A model generated the notes under the pieces. That model saw nothing but the letters and a program-made list of their open reading frames with translations. It was not told the origin of the DNA and did not search any database. The position numbers and the translations under genes are program-made. Below are positions 7,266 through 15,165 of a stretch of DNA of 16,143 nt, one piece after another. Source of the stretch: Treponema sp. (GTDB taxonomy: Bacteria > Spirochaetota > Spirochaetia > Treponematales > Treponemataceae); NCBI GenBank assembly GCA_023231445.1, contig JALNVF010000077.1, positions 1-16,143 on the forward strand, read 5' to 3'. Within the stretch, counting starts at the first letter, position 1. Every line of letters starts with the position of its first letter.

Positions 7266-7332
7266 AAATCATACGTATTCAAAAATCCAATGAACTTTCT
7301 GACAGGATACTACATTATGATATTTTCTTATT

Positions 7333-7371
7333 AACCGTTACGCCTACCAGAATCTGGTATAAGCATCGGTT
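7333..7371 (+). promoter_or_regulatory. Nested inverted repeats in the cheW leader
   Basis: TACCAGA (7345-7351) and TCTGGTA (7353-7359) form a perfect inverted repeat with a 1-base centre. It is framed by AACCG (7333-7337) and CGGTT (7367-7371), the latter followed by TTTA. In RNA this could be a stem-loop in the leader of the cheW transcript or a weak terminator for the regulator gene. In DNA the inner 15 bp could be a protein site. It does not match a riboswitch class that I recognise. Confidence 0.4.
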
Positions 7372-7433
7372 TTATGATTAAAATCCATAAAATTATTATC
7401 TCTGCAGAACAGGATATACAAGGAGGTATATAA

Positions 7434-7961
7434 ATGGAGATGACGAAGCGGAAACTGCTGAATGGAGCACGTTTTTTAAGCTTCACACTGGACAGTGAAA
7501 GCTACTGCATCGACATTCTGAAAATAAAGGAGCTTATGGGCATGACAGCCATAACACCGCTGCCGCGGACTCCCGCTTTTATCAGGGGTGTAATAAACCT
7601 CCGGGGACAGATCATACCAGTAATAGATCTGCGTCTTAAGTTCGGTCTTGATTTCCGGGCGTATACCAAACGCACATGCATCATTGTGGTGGAAGTTGTA
7701 TCTGAGGGTGCCAGTATGCTTCTGGGTGTTGTCGTAGATTCAATTCAGGATGTGGTGAGCATACCTGAGGAAAAATTGTCTAAAATTCCTTATATAAATG
7801 CACGGATAAAGAGCGAATATATACGCGGTGTAGCCGGTACACCGGAAGGAATGAAAATAGTGCTTGATGTACTGAAGGTTCTTAGTGAAGAAGAACTTGC
7901 TGTGGTAAAAAATACCGCAGAAGTACAAACAGAAACGAAGGAACAGCAGATTACGAAATGA
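7434..7961 (+). CDS. cheW: Chemotaxis coupling protein CheW (first copy)
   Basis: CheW is the cytoplasmic scaffold that links chemoreceptor tips to CheA's P5 domain in receptor arrays. The 175-residue protein is one complete CheW domain, with FLSFTLDSESYCIDILKIKE at about 14-33, PLPRTPAFIRGVINLRGQII at 42-61, then PVIDLRLKFGL and the closing region RIKSEYIRGVAGTPEGMKIV. The ATG at 7434 is preceded by a strong AGGAGG (7421-7426). It heads the chemotaxis cluster, 40 bp before the receptor gene. It is about three-quarters identical to the second CheW encoded at 15580-16089, and both begin MEMTKRK. Its C-terminal tail (residues 160-175) is glutamate- and threonine-rich and differs from the other copy. 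Confidence 0.96.
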   Translation: MEMTKRKLLNGARFLSFTLDSESYCIDILKIKELMGMTAITPLPRTPAFIRGVINLRGQIIPVIDLRLKFGLDFRAYTKRTCIIVVEVVSEGASMLLGVVVDSIQDVVSIPEEKLSKIPYINARIKSEYIRGVAGTPEGMKIVLDVLKVLSEEELAVVKNTAEVQTETKEQQITK

Positions 7962-8001
7962 TACAGAGGAGTTTTTTAGAAACATTATTAGGGAGAAGAA
8001 T

Positions 8002-9657
8002 ATGAAGAAAAAGGGAATCGGATTCAGAATTATAACAATGGCAGTGGTTATTTCCGGTGTCGCAGCTGTAATTGGATGCATGGGACTGTATACAACAAAG
8101 AAGGTCAGCAGCCTTGCAAAGGATATGTATCAAAAAAATGTTCTTAGAGTACAGTATGCAGACAATCTTCAATACACCTTGCAGACAGCTGCGGTAGTAC
8201 TCTTAAATGCCGAATTACCAGGAAAAACTGTTAAGGAAATAACAGATTACAAAAATCAATTTATTACCGGTTATTCAGTTTTTGAAGATACGATAGCGAA
8301 ATATGAATCAACCAATATCAATTCTGCAGAAAAGAAAGCTTTGCTTCAAAAGGCAAAAGAAGCAGGAAAAGAATATAGTGAGAAGGGAATTACTATGTTC
8401 GAATATATAGAAAAAGGAGATTTGTCAGGAGCTGTCAGGTTTGGTGACAATATATTAGCTCCTGTTCGTAACGAAAAATTGAATCCTGCCGTAGAGAAAC
8501 TTGTAACAGAACAGATTTCGGATGCTCAGGCTGCGTACAATCAGAGTATAAAAATATCATCGTTGTCAGTTACTGTCATAATTGCAGCCATACTCATCGG
8601 ACTGGCCGTTTCACTTACACTGGCTATGATGATAACACGGAGTATTACGAAACCCGTGACGAAGATGGTGAACAACCTGTCGGAAAGTTCGTCGCAGATA
8701 GGCATATCAAGCACCCAGCTGTCGACCGCATCGCAGGAGATTGCCAACGGCGCACAGGAACAGGCGTCGAGTATCGAAGAAACAACGTCTTCTATGGAAG
8801 AACTTTCTTCAATGGTAAAGCAGAATCTGGGTAATACACGGCAGGCAAGCCTGTTGTCGGAAAAAGCGACGGAAGCAAGTCAGGGCGGATTCGACAAAAT
8901 GACCAGCATGCTTTCTGCCATGAATAATATTTCAAAATCTGCGGAAGACATAAAGAATGTCATAGACGTCATCGACGACATCGCGTTTCAGACGAATATG
9001 CTTGCATTGAATGCAGCCGTTGAGGCAGCCCGGGCAGGCGAAGCCGGTATGGGATTCGCAGTTGTCGCCGACGAAGTAAAGAATCTCGCTAACCGTTCGT
9101 CGGAATCGGCAAAAGAAACCGCTTCCATGATACAGGAAACACTTAAGAACGTCGAAGACGGCATGACCATATCAAAGGATCTGTCTGAAACTTTCAAGGA
9201 CATACTTGCCAATTCCAGAAAAGTTCAGGAGATGAATAAAGAAGTAGAAACAGCATCGGGGCAGCAGGATGAAGGGATAGAACAGGTGAACAAAGCCATG
9301 GTTCAGTTCGACACCGTAGTGCAGACGAACGCATCAAGTGCTGAAGAAACAGCAGGGGCTGCAGAGGAACTGCAGGGTCAGGTGGGCAGTCTTAACGAGA
9401 TTGTCAATAGTCTGTATCTTATTGTGAGTGGAAAAACATATACAGATAAAACGGAAGGAAACGGACCTCATGTACCTCTGAAAAATCACCGGGAGACATT
9501 TACCGTTTCTCCAAAGATTCAGTCTGAAGGAAAGACTGCTAAAAAGGATACGGCTGTCTTTGCCGGTACGAAGCCAAAACAGAAGGACGATACCGGTAGA
9601 AAAGAAAACAGTCATACGATTTCATTTGAGGATGACGATGATTTTAAACCCGTATAA
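8002..9657 (+). CDS. Methyl-accepting chemotaxis protein, 4HB-type sensor, truncated HAMP
   Basis: A transmembrane chemoreceptor of 551 residues. A first membrane helix (about 7-29) and a second (about 187-212) enclose a periplasmic region of about 155 residues that reads as a four-helix-bundle sensor. After ITRSITKPVTKMV (211-223) the sequence passes directly into the signalling coiled coil (SEQ-like register from about 226), so only the first HAMP helix is present. The hairpin tip that binds CheA and CheW is at about 325-347 (DIAFQTNMLALNAAVEAARA), followed by GFAVVADEVKNLA. Glutamine/glutamate-rich methylation segments flank the tip region. The tail ends in an acidic run, FEDDDDFKPV, instead of a W-E-x-F type CheR tether. 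The start is ATG 8002 behind AGGGAGAAG. GC content rises sharply from about 30% in the sensor part to 45-60% in the signalling part. The ligand is not predictable. Confidence 0.95.
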   Translation: MKKKGIGFRIITMAVVISGVAAVIGCMGLYTTKKVSSLAKDMYQKNVLRVQYADNLQYTLQTAAVVLLNAELPGKTVKEITDYKNQFITGYSVFEDTIAKYESTNINSAEKKALLQKAKEAGKEYSEKGITMFEYIEKGDLSGAVRFGDNILAPVRNEKLNPAVEKLVTEQISDAQAAYNQSIKISSLSVTVIIAAILIGLAVSLTLAMMITRSITKPVTKMVNNLSESSSQIGISSTQLSTASQEIANGAQEQASSIEETTSSMEELSSMVKQNLGNTRQASLLSEKATEASQGGFDKMTSMLSAMNNISKSAEDIKNVIDVIDDIAFQTNMLALNAAVEAARAGEAGMGFAVVADEVKNLANRSSESAKETASMIQETLKNVEDGMTISKDLSETFKDILANSRKVQEMNKEVETASGQQDEGIEQVNKAMVQFDTVVQTNASSAEETAGAAEELQGQVGSLNEIVNSLYLIVSGKTYTDKTEGNGPHVPLKNHRETFTVSPKIQSEGKTAKKDTAVFAGTKPKQKDDTGRKENSHTISFEDDDDFKPV

Positions 9658-9712
9658 AGGAAAAGTGGGCTGTGCGATGGTTACGCAATAGCCTGCCAGT
9701 ACAGGATTTATC

Positions 9713-10495
9713 ATGTTTACCGTTGATGAAATGCAGCTGGAGATGATTTCTTCATATATATATGCAAAATTTGGAATATATATAGGAAAAGACAAATATG
9801 AACGCCTCGGTTTTAGACTTACAGACATGATAAACAGGGGGATCTGCAGCAGTGTTGCTGAATTGTGTGCCCGGTTATCCTCGGGAGATTCCCGCTGTTT
9901 TGAACAGCTTGCCGGTTTTGTAACTACCTGTCATACCTTTTTTTTCCGTGAACCCGAACATTTCCGGATACTTGTTTCAGATATCAGAAAGCACAGAAAA
10001 TCCGGCATTTTTATCTGGTGTGCAGCATGTTCAACCGGTGAAGAACCGTATTCAGCCGCTATTACGCTTCTTGAAGCAGGTATTACAGACTTTCATATTA
10101 TTGCAACCGACGTGAACAGGGATGTTCTGGGGAACTTTAACAAAGGTGTATATCATGAAAGCAGATTTATCCGGACGGATAACGCGGTTAGGGACAGGTA
10201 TTTTACCCCGGAGGAAGATTCATTCTGGCGGATTGACGGAAATTTGAGAAGATACATATCTATAAAAAATCTGAACCTGATGGACAATGTGCAGTTTCCG
10301 CGTTTGTTTGATTATGTTTTCTGCAGAAACGTATTTATCTATTTTGATGAAAAGTCCCGGGAGACTGCTCTTACTCATATAACTGCGAATATGAAATCAG
10401 GAGGATTACTATTTATAGGGCATGCTGAGGTACTCCTGTCTGAGCCTGCAAATCTTAAAAAGGTGGAATCTTCAATATATTACCGGACAGAATGA
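9713..10495 (+). CDS. cheR: Chemoreceptor methyltransferase CheR
   Basis: CheR transfers methyl groups from S-adenosylmethionine to glutamates on chemoreceptors, the slow arm of adaptation. The 260-residue protein is of standard length, with an N-terminal helical domain (about 1-85) containing VTTCHTFFFREPEHF at 70-84. The SAM-binding domain follows: WCAACSTGEEPYSAA at 102-115, ATDVN at 131-135, FCRNVFIYFD at 203-212 and GGLLFIGHAE at 230-239. No TPR or other extra domain is fused. The start is ATG 9713, with a modest AGGA about 9 bases before it. The 55-bp gap after the receptor gene shows no terminator. It lies directly before cheB, as expected for an adaptation pair that would act on the two receptor-like proteins of the cluster. 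Confidence 0.96.
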   Translation: MFTVDEMQLEMISSYIYAKFGIYIGKDKYERLGFRLTDMINRGICSSVAELCARLSSGDSRCFEQLAGFVTTCHTFFFREPEHFRILVSDIRKHRKSGIFIWCAACSTGEEPYSAAITLLEAGITDFHIIATDVNRDVLGNFNKGVYHESRFIRTDNAVRDRYFTPEEDSFWRIDGNLRRYISIKNLNLMDNVQFPRLFDYVFCRNVFIYFDEKSRETALTHITANMKSGGLLFIGHAEVLLSEPANLKKVESSIYYRTE

Positions 10496-10510
10496 AAGGT
10501 GTGCGTAAAT

Positions 10511-11575
10511 ATGAAAAAGATACGGGTTCTTATTATGGGTGATTCTTCTGTTGTCTGCAGTATGCTGTCGCGGGAACTGTCTGCGTACCGGGAAATTTCG
10601 GCGGAGGGTATTTCCTGCAATCCGTATTCAGCACGTGATAAAATAAAAGAAGATGAAATTGATGTACTTCTTCTGGATATAGATATGCGGAATATGAATG
10701 GACTTGCTCTGCTGAAAAGTATTACGAAACTTACGCTTGTCCCGGTTATCGTTATGAGTTCGCTGATAACATCAGGTGATCAGACCGTAGTGCAGGCTCT
10801 GGAACTTGGTGCTGTTGATGCTGCCTGCAAGCCGGGAGGACCGTTTCCTGTGAAAGAAACGGTCGGTGATCTGTATCGAAAAATACAGGGGGCTTCCGCC
10901 GTTTCTGTATGGAAATTTTATAAAACAGCGCACAGACTGAATGATTTTTTCAGGAATAAAAAAAACGCAGAACCAGTAAAGCTGTTGAATCCGGCTGCAG
11001 ACAACAGCTTTGTTGTTATTGGAACATCAACCGGCGGTGTACTGGCTCTTGAAGAGCTTTTTAGCGGTTTTTCATCAGTTTTTCCACCAGTATTCGTAGT
11101 AACTCATATGCCTCCGGGTGTAACAGCGTCTCTTGCCGGACGCCTTGACAGATTGTATGCTTTTCATGTGAAAGAGGCTCAGGACGGAGAGAACCCTGTA
11201 AAAGGAACTGTTTATCTGTCTCCCGGCTGGAGTACGATGCTCGTTGACAGGTCAGATACCGGTACTGTAATCAGAATAAAGAATAGATACGCAGCCGGAA
11301 ATAATGAATGTCATACAGCTGACATGCTTTTTATGTCTGCTGCAGAATCCGCAGGGAAAAATTGTATAGCAGTTCTGCTGACTGGTACCGGTGTAGATGG
11401 AGCCGCAGGAATGAAAGCAGTACATGACGCAGGAGGCTGGACTATTGTACAGGACAAAAGGACCTGTATCGTATATGATATGCCCGGAACGGCAGTAACT
11501 CTTGGTGTTGTAAGCGAAATCCTTCCAATTAATGAGATTGCAGAGAGAATTGAGAAAAAAACAACATCGGGCTAA
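10511..11575 (+). CDS. cheB: Protein-glutamate methylesterase CheB
   Basis: CheB removes receptor methyl groups and may deamidate glutamines. It is normally switched on when CheA phosphorylates its receiver domain. From ATG 10511 it has 354 residues. The receiver (about 1-120) keeps the phospho-acceptor D56 (LLLDIDM) and the conserved K-P, but the usual acidic pair D-D at 10-11 is G-D, so one metal-binding residue is missing. The effector domain (about 160-350) keeps the catalytic serine in IGTSTGG, the histidine in VVTHMPPG and the aspartate in LLTGTGVDGAAG, so esterase activity is expected. A GTG at 10499 is an alternative start. ATG 10511 is preferred because AAAGGTG lies 9-10 bases before it and the receiver then begins at the usual place. 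It follows cheR by 15 bases. Confidence 0.95.
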   Translation: MKKIRVLIMGDSSVVCSMLSRELSAYREISAEGISCNPYSARDKIKEDEIDVLLLDIDMRNMNGLALLKSITKLTLVPVIVMSSLITSGDQTVVQALELGAVDAACKPGGPFPVKETVGDLYRKIQGASAVSVWKFYKTAHRLNDFFRNKKNAEPVKLLNPAADNSFVVIGTSTGGVLALEELFSGFSSVFPPVFVVTHMPPGVTASLAGRLDRLYAFHVKEAQDGENPVKGTVYLSPGWSTMLVDRSDTGTVIRIKNRYAAGNNECHTADMLFMSAAESAGKNCIAVLLTGTGVDGAAGMKAVHDAGGWTIVQDKRTCIVYDMPGTAVTLGVVSEILPINEIAERIEKKTTSG

Positions 11576-11578
11576 ATT

Positions 11579-11648
11579 CAGACAATGTCTGGATTTTGAA
11601 AACAATTTTCTAAATGTTCATTTTTTATTGAAACTCCGGTATTGTCTG
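11579..11648. repeat. AGACA/TGTCT inverted repeats between cheB and cheA
   Basis: CAGACAATGTCTG (11579-11591) is a perfect 13-bp inverted repeat with a single central base, directly after the cheB stop. A third copy of the half-site, ATTGTCTG (11641-11648), is the exact reverse complement of CAGACAAT (11579-11586) and lies in the spacer of the cheA promoter. This could be a repressor-operator arrangement or, in RNA, a long-loop hairpin. The first repeat followed by ATTTTG could be a weak terminator. Confidence 0.45.
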
Positions 11649-11655
11649 TTATAAT
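11628..11655 (+). promoter_or_regulatory. Internal sigma70-type promoter before cheA
   Basis: TTGAAA (11628-11633, one mismatch to TTGACA), a 16-bp spacer and a perfect TATAAT (11650-11655) form the best promoter match seen in the window. Transcription would begin near 11662, about 66 nt before the TTG start of cheA. It would let cheA, the small receptor, cheY and the second cheW be expressed apart from the cheW-receptor-cheR-cheB part. Confidence 0.65.
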
Positions 11656-11727
11656 AGTAAAAGCAATATCGTGTGTTCTTCATTCACAAGATTATACAGT
11701 GGACATCCTGCGAAAAGGGGGGATACG

Positions 11728-13830
11728 TTGAAAAGTAAAACGGATTTTTTTACTCAAATTCTTGATACAATTACAAAACTGATAATTGCATATGAACCCG
11801 GTGACGTTATGACAATATCCGAGATTATTGGAAATCTGGAACAGTTTGCGTCTGAATGTAAAAAAGACGGACCGGAAATGCAGCTTTGTAGCAAATTACT
11901 TTCACTATGCAGAAAGGAAATACATGACAGTTTTAATGATTTTACCTCATGTATTTCAGAAGGTTTTGATTTACTTCGGAATTGCGTTGAATCTGATACT
12001 ACATTAACGGAAACAAAGTCCGGACAGATACAGAAGTGGTTGTCCCGTGAAATAAATGAAAAGACCTGCAGAGAACACGCTGATTCAGTGGGAAAAGAAC
12101 AAAAACAGGATGTAAAACCGCAGATTTCCACTGTGGAAAATGTACATGAAAATCCTGCAGAAATAGACAGCGATCAGTTGAAGCTTTTTGTAAGTGACTG
12201 TGAGGGACGGTTTTCGCGTGCGCAGGAACTTATACTGGGGCTTGAACAGAATCCGGAAGATATGGGTGCTGTAAAAGAACTTTTCAGAATATTCCACACG
12301 ATCAAGGGAGAATGCGGATTTTTAAAACTGTCAACACTTGGCATGCTTGCACATGATTCTGAAAGTCTGCTTGATCTTCTGCGTTCCGGAAAACTTCCGG
12401 TAACAAAAGAGATTGTTGATATACTGCTCAAAGGTCTTGATCTTGCACAGGAACTCGGTAAAGACCTTAAGAACGGGGATTTTGACGCATACCGTTCAGT
12501 ACCTGTTGCAGAATATATTGCCGGACTGACACTATTTACCACCGGTCAGAAAAGTGACAGTGCACCCGTGCAGGTACCCGTTCCCGTGCAGACGAATACG
12601 GTACCCTCTGCGCCCGAAACAACAGTACATGAACAGAAAAATGAAGAACACGCATTGAAGAAAAACGATTCCGAAGATGCCGTTATAAAAGTAAAAACAG
12701 GAAAGGTTAATTACCTGGTTGATATGATCGGAGAACTTCTTATCTGTCTGGGACAGATGAAAGAAGATACGGAAGGTTTACCGCAGGTCAGAAAAATAGC
12801 AAGAACGCTGCAATATGCAGGTATGCAGCTTAGAACAGAAAGCGTTCATGCATTATTCGGCACGTCCCGGCGTATAATCCGCGATACAGCGCAGAAAGTC
12901 GGGAAGCAGGTGCAGACTGTATTCGAAGGGGAAGATCTTGAAATTGACCGTACTCTTATAGAAGAACTTGAAGAACCGCTTATGCATCTTATACGGAACG
13001 CACTTGATCACGGAATAGAAACTGCTGAAGAACGTGTTCTTGCAGGAAAACCTCCGGAAGGCACCGTCAGAATTTCGGCAGAACGCAAAGGCAATAATAT
13101 TGTTATTTCCGTAGGAGACGACGGACGCGGTCTTGACAGGGAAAAAATCCTTAAAAAGGCAGTATCTAAAGGATTGATCCGGCAGCAGGATACAGCTGAA
13201 ATGAGTGATACTGCCGTAAATAATCTTATTTTTGTTTCAGGTTTTTCAACAAACGATGCTGTCAATCTTATCTCCGGACGTGGAGTCGGTATGGATGTGG
13301 TAAAAGAAGCTGTAGGAAAGGCAAAGGGGCATATTATAACGGAAAGTATCCCGGGGAAGGGGACAACATTTTCGCTGCATTTCCCGCTGAGCACGGCAAT
13401 TATCGACGGCATGCTTACCCGTACCGGTGAAAACATATTTATTATTCCGATTTCTTCCATTGTTGAGTCTTTCAAAGTAAAAAATGAACAGATTCATCAG
13501 GTTGCGACAGGAGTACATGTACTTGACCTGCGGGGCAGAATGATACCGATAATCAGTATCGCTGAAGTTTTCGACATAGCCAATGCGGGTGAAGGAAAAA
13601 TCGCTACAATAGTTGAAAATGTAAGCGGTGACCAGTTTGCTGTTATGAATGATGAAATACTGGCAAAACGTGAAGTCGTAATAAAGAATCTTGGTGCCTG
13701 TTTTAAAAATTTAAAAGGAATAAGCTCTGGATCTGTCCTTTCCGGAGGTGCGATTGGTTTTGTACTTGATATTGATCAGGTTATTGAGCTGGGAAAAGAA
13801 AACCGGCTGCAGGAGGGAGGTGCTGCATGA
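11728..13830 (+). CDS. cheA: Chemotaxis histidine kinase CheA with N-terminal extension
   Basis: CheA is the soluble kinase of the receptor array. It autophosphorylates a histidine and passes the phosphate to CheY and CheB. I place the start at TTG 11728, behind AGGGGGG with a 5-base gap. The frame also allows GTG 11671, which has no such site. From TTG it has 700 residues. The phospho-acceptor is H190 (FHTIKGECGFL), far from the usual position near 45-50, because about 145 mostly helical residues precede the Hpt domain. A proline-rich linker (about 279-320) shows no clear CheY-binding P2 domain. The rest is P3 dimerisation (about 320-405), the ATPase with HLIRNALDHGIE at 420-431, DDGRGLD at 464-470 and GRGVGMD at 517-523, then a CheW-like P5 domain to the end. 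Kinase motifs are intact. Its stop overlaps the next start (ATGA). Confidence 0.95.
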   Translation: MKSKTDFFTQILDTITKLIIAYEPGDVMTISEIIGNLEQFASECKKDGPEMQLCSKLLSLCRKEIHDSFNDFTSCISEGFDLLRNCVESDTTLTETKSGQIQKWLSREINEKTCREHADSVGKEQKQDVKPQISTVENVHENPAEIDSDQLKLFVSDCEGRFSRAQELILGLEQNPEDMGAVKELFRIFHTIKGECGFLKLSTLGMLAHDSESLLDLLRSGKLPVTKEIVDILLKGLDLAQELGKDLKNGDFDAYRSVPVAEYIAGLTLFTTGQKSDSAPVQVPVPVQTNTVPSAPETTVHEQKNEEHALKKNDSEDAVIKVKTGKVNYLVDMIGELLICLGQMKEDTEGLPQVRKIARTLQYAGMQLRTESVHALFGTSRRIIRDTAQKVGKQVQTVFEGEDLEIDRTLIEELEEPLMHLIRNALDHGIETAEERVLAGKPPEGTVRISAERKGNNIVISVGDDGRGLDREKILKKAVSKGLIRQQDTAEMSDTAVNNLIFVSGFSTNDAVNLISGRGVGMDVVKEAVGKAKGHIITESIPGKGTTFSLHFPLSTAIIDGMLTRTGENIFIIPISSIVESFKVKNEQIHQVATGVHVLDLRGRMIPIISIAEVFDIANAGEGKIATIVENVSGDQFAVMNDEILAKREVVIKNLGACFKNLKGISSGSVLSGGAIGFVLDIDQVIELGKENRLQEGGAA

Positions 13831-15155
13831 ACAACGATAAAGCAGTATCCGGAAAACAGCATCTGGCAGAACTCATCCCGTCTGTTTTTATTCTGATTTC
13901 TTTTTTCCTCTCCGTTATTTTTTTCAAAAAAGTAAGCGGCAGCCTTGATTTTGAAATAGTCGGTTTCAGTATAGCTATTGTATTTCCCGAAGTGGTATGT
14001 GTTATAGTTCTCTGCCGTATGGCGGACCGGATACGGCAGCCTGATATACAGCCGCCGGAAGCAGAGATCGGCATGCTTCCGGTGAAAGAGGATACATCTT
14101 CAATCGTAGTAGAACCCGAAATAACCGCAGCGGTTTCTGCGGAAAAAGAATACGCCGCGAAAGTATCGACGACCGTTTGTGACATCGCATCACGGACACA
14201 GCTTCTTTGTCCGGTTATTGACGAACTCTGTTCATCAATAACGCAGAATCTGAGTTCGACTACCGAACCGATTTCCGCGGAATTACTTCACATAAAACAA
14301 AGCAGTGAAACATTTCTAACGACTATCAGTTCGTATGAAAGTGATGTAAAAGATAAAGCTGCGATTATCAGGCTCCGTAATGAGAGTGATCTGTTCAACA
14401 ACGATCTCAAATCACTTTCCGGCACCATTCTGGATGTTTTTTCAACGCTTGACAGTCATATGGCGGATTTGAAAACGGTATCCGGACATATAGGTGAGAT
14501 AGCGGGAGATATAGGAGAAATTTCAGAACAGATACGGATTCTTTCGTTCAACGCGTCAATTGAAGCAGCCCGTGCCGGTGCTGCAGGAAGCGGATTCCGT
14601 ATTATTGCCGGCGAAATAAAGAGACTTTCGGCAGATACTGAAAGCAGACTTTCGGAAATCAGGAAAATGCTTAACGAAACACGCACCATATTTTCCAATA
14701 TTGCAACAGGTCTGGACCAGAATAAAAATAAAATACTTGATGTTGTTGCTCAACGGCAGACGGGCTTTTCCGTTTTTGAGCAGACCCTTGAAAACTATTT
14801 TCCGAAACTTGAAAGTTTGTATACCGGTGTTTTGGGAATTATTAATTCGCTTACAAAGAGTATGGATGTTATTTCACCTGTCGTTCAGCTGCATGAGATA
14901 ACAAGTCAGGAGATCGGAAATTTGAATCGTGTTACGGGCGATTTCTGTTCTTATATTGGTAAAAAATCAGAAGCCGCCTGTCAGGATACAGCCGCAGCTC
15001 CTGATACTGGTGAAGTGGCTGCTATTGTATCGGAGGTGCGGAGCCGGCTTACTACTGAAAGTGAACTGCACGCCCTTGAACGTGGTATTAAAAAAACAGT
15101 TCCGGATGCGAAAATAGATCTTGCAATTAATACGCGTGGTATAGAACTTTTCTAG
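13827..15155 (+). CDS. Small membrane-bound chemoreceptor-like protein without a large sensor domain
   Basis: This 442-residue protein has two hydrophobic helices near its N-terminus (about 16-34 and 44-64) with only a short loop between them, then a long helical cytoplasmic part. The receptor tip is recognisable but diverged: IRILSFNASIEAARAGAAGS at about 236-255, then GFRIIAGEIKRLS, against the standard tip with Q-T-N-x-L-A-L-N-A. Near the C-terminus, VVQLHEITSQEIGNL (352-366) and LTTESELHALERG (408-420) recall a conserved tail of some sensorless receptors, recognised from memory only. It lacks a pentapeptide CheR tether. With no periplasmic domain it probably senses membrane or internal conditions, or acts as an accessory of the CheA array. 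It starts at ATG 13827, overlapping the cheA stop by 4 bases, behind GGAGGGAGG, so it is translationally coupled to cheA. Confidence 0.85.
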   Translation: MNNDKAVSGKQHLAELIPSVFILISFFLSVIFFKKVSGSLDFEIVGFSIAIVFPEVVCVIVLCRMADRIRQPDIQPPEAEIGMLPVKEDTSSIVVEPEITAAVSAEKEYAAKVSTTVCDIASRTQLLCPVIDELCSSITQNLSSTTEPISAELLHIKQSSETFLTTISSYESDVKDKAAIIRLRNESDLFNNDLKSLSGTILDVFSTLDSHMADLKTVSGHIGEIAGDIGEISEQIRILSFNASIEAARAGAAGSGFRIIAGEIKRLSADTESRLSEIRKMLNETRTIFSNIATGLDQNKNKILDVVAQRQTGFSVFEQTLENYFPKLESLYTGVLGIINSLTKSMDVISPVVQLHEITSQEIGNLNRVTGDFCSYIGKKSEAACQDTAAAPDTGEVAAIVSEVRSRLTTESELHALERGIKKTVPDAKIDLAINTRGIELF

Positions 15156-15165
15156 GAGGCTGTAT

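Larger units (their letters stand above)
7211..7272. repeat. Direct repeat ATATAAATCAT flanking the FNR-type box
   Basis: The 11-mer ATATAAATCAT occurs at 7211-7221 and again at 7262-7272, exactly 51 bp apart, or close to five helical turns. The FNR-type box lies between the copies. The second copy overlaps the candidate -10 region of the chemotaxis promoter. The sequence is AT-rich, so chance is possible, but the spacing and placement are suggestive. Confidence 0.5.

Noticed and set aside
7192..7433. c-di-GMP or other riboswitch in the cheW leader
   Set aside because: The nested stems do not fit the conserved core of any riboswitch I know. The element is reported only as unclassified structure.
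7192..7433. Sigma28 flagellar promoter before cheW
   Set aside because: I found no TAAA-type -35 with a GCCGATAA-like -10 at the correct spacing.
11671..11727. GTG start adding 19 residues to CheA
   Set aside because: There is no ribosome site before it, while TTG 11728 has AGGGGGG at good spacing. The added residues show no conserved feature.
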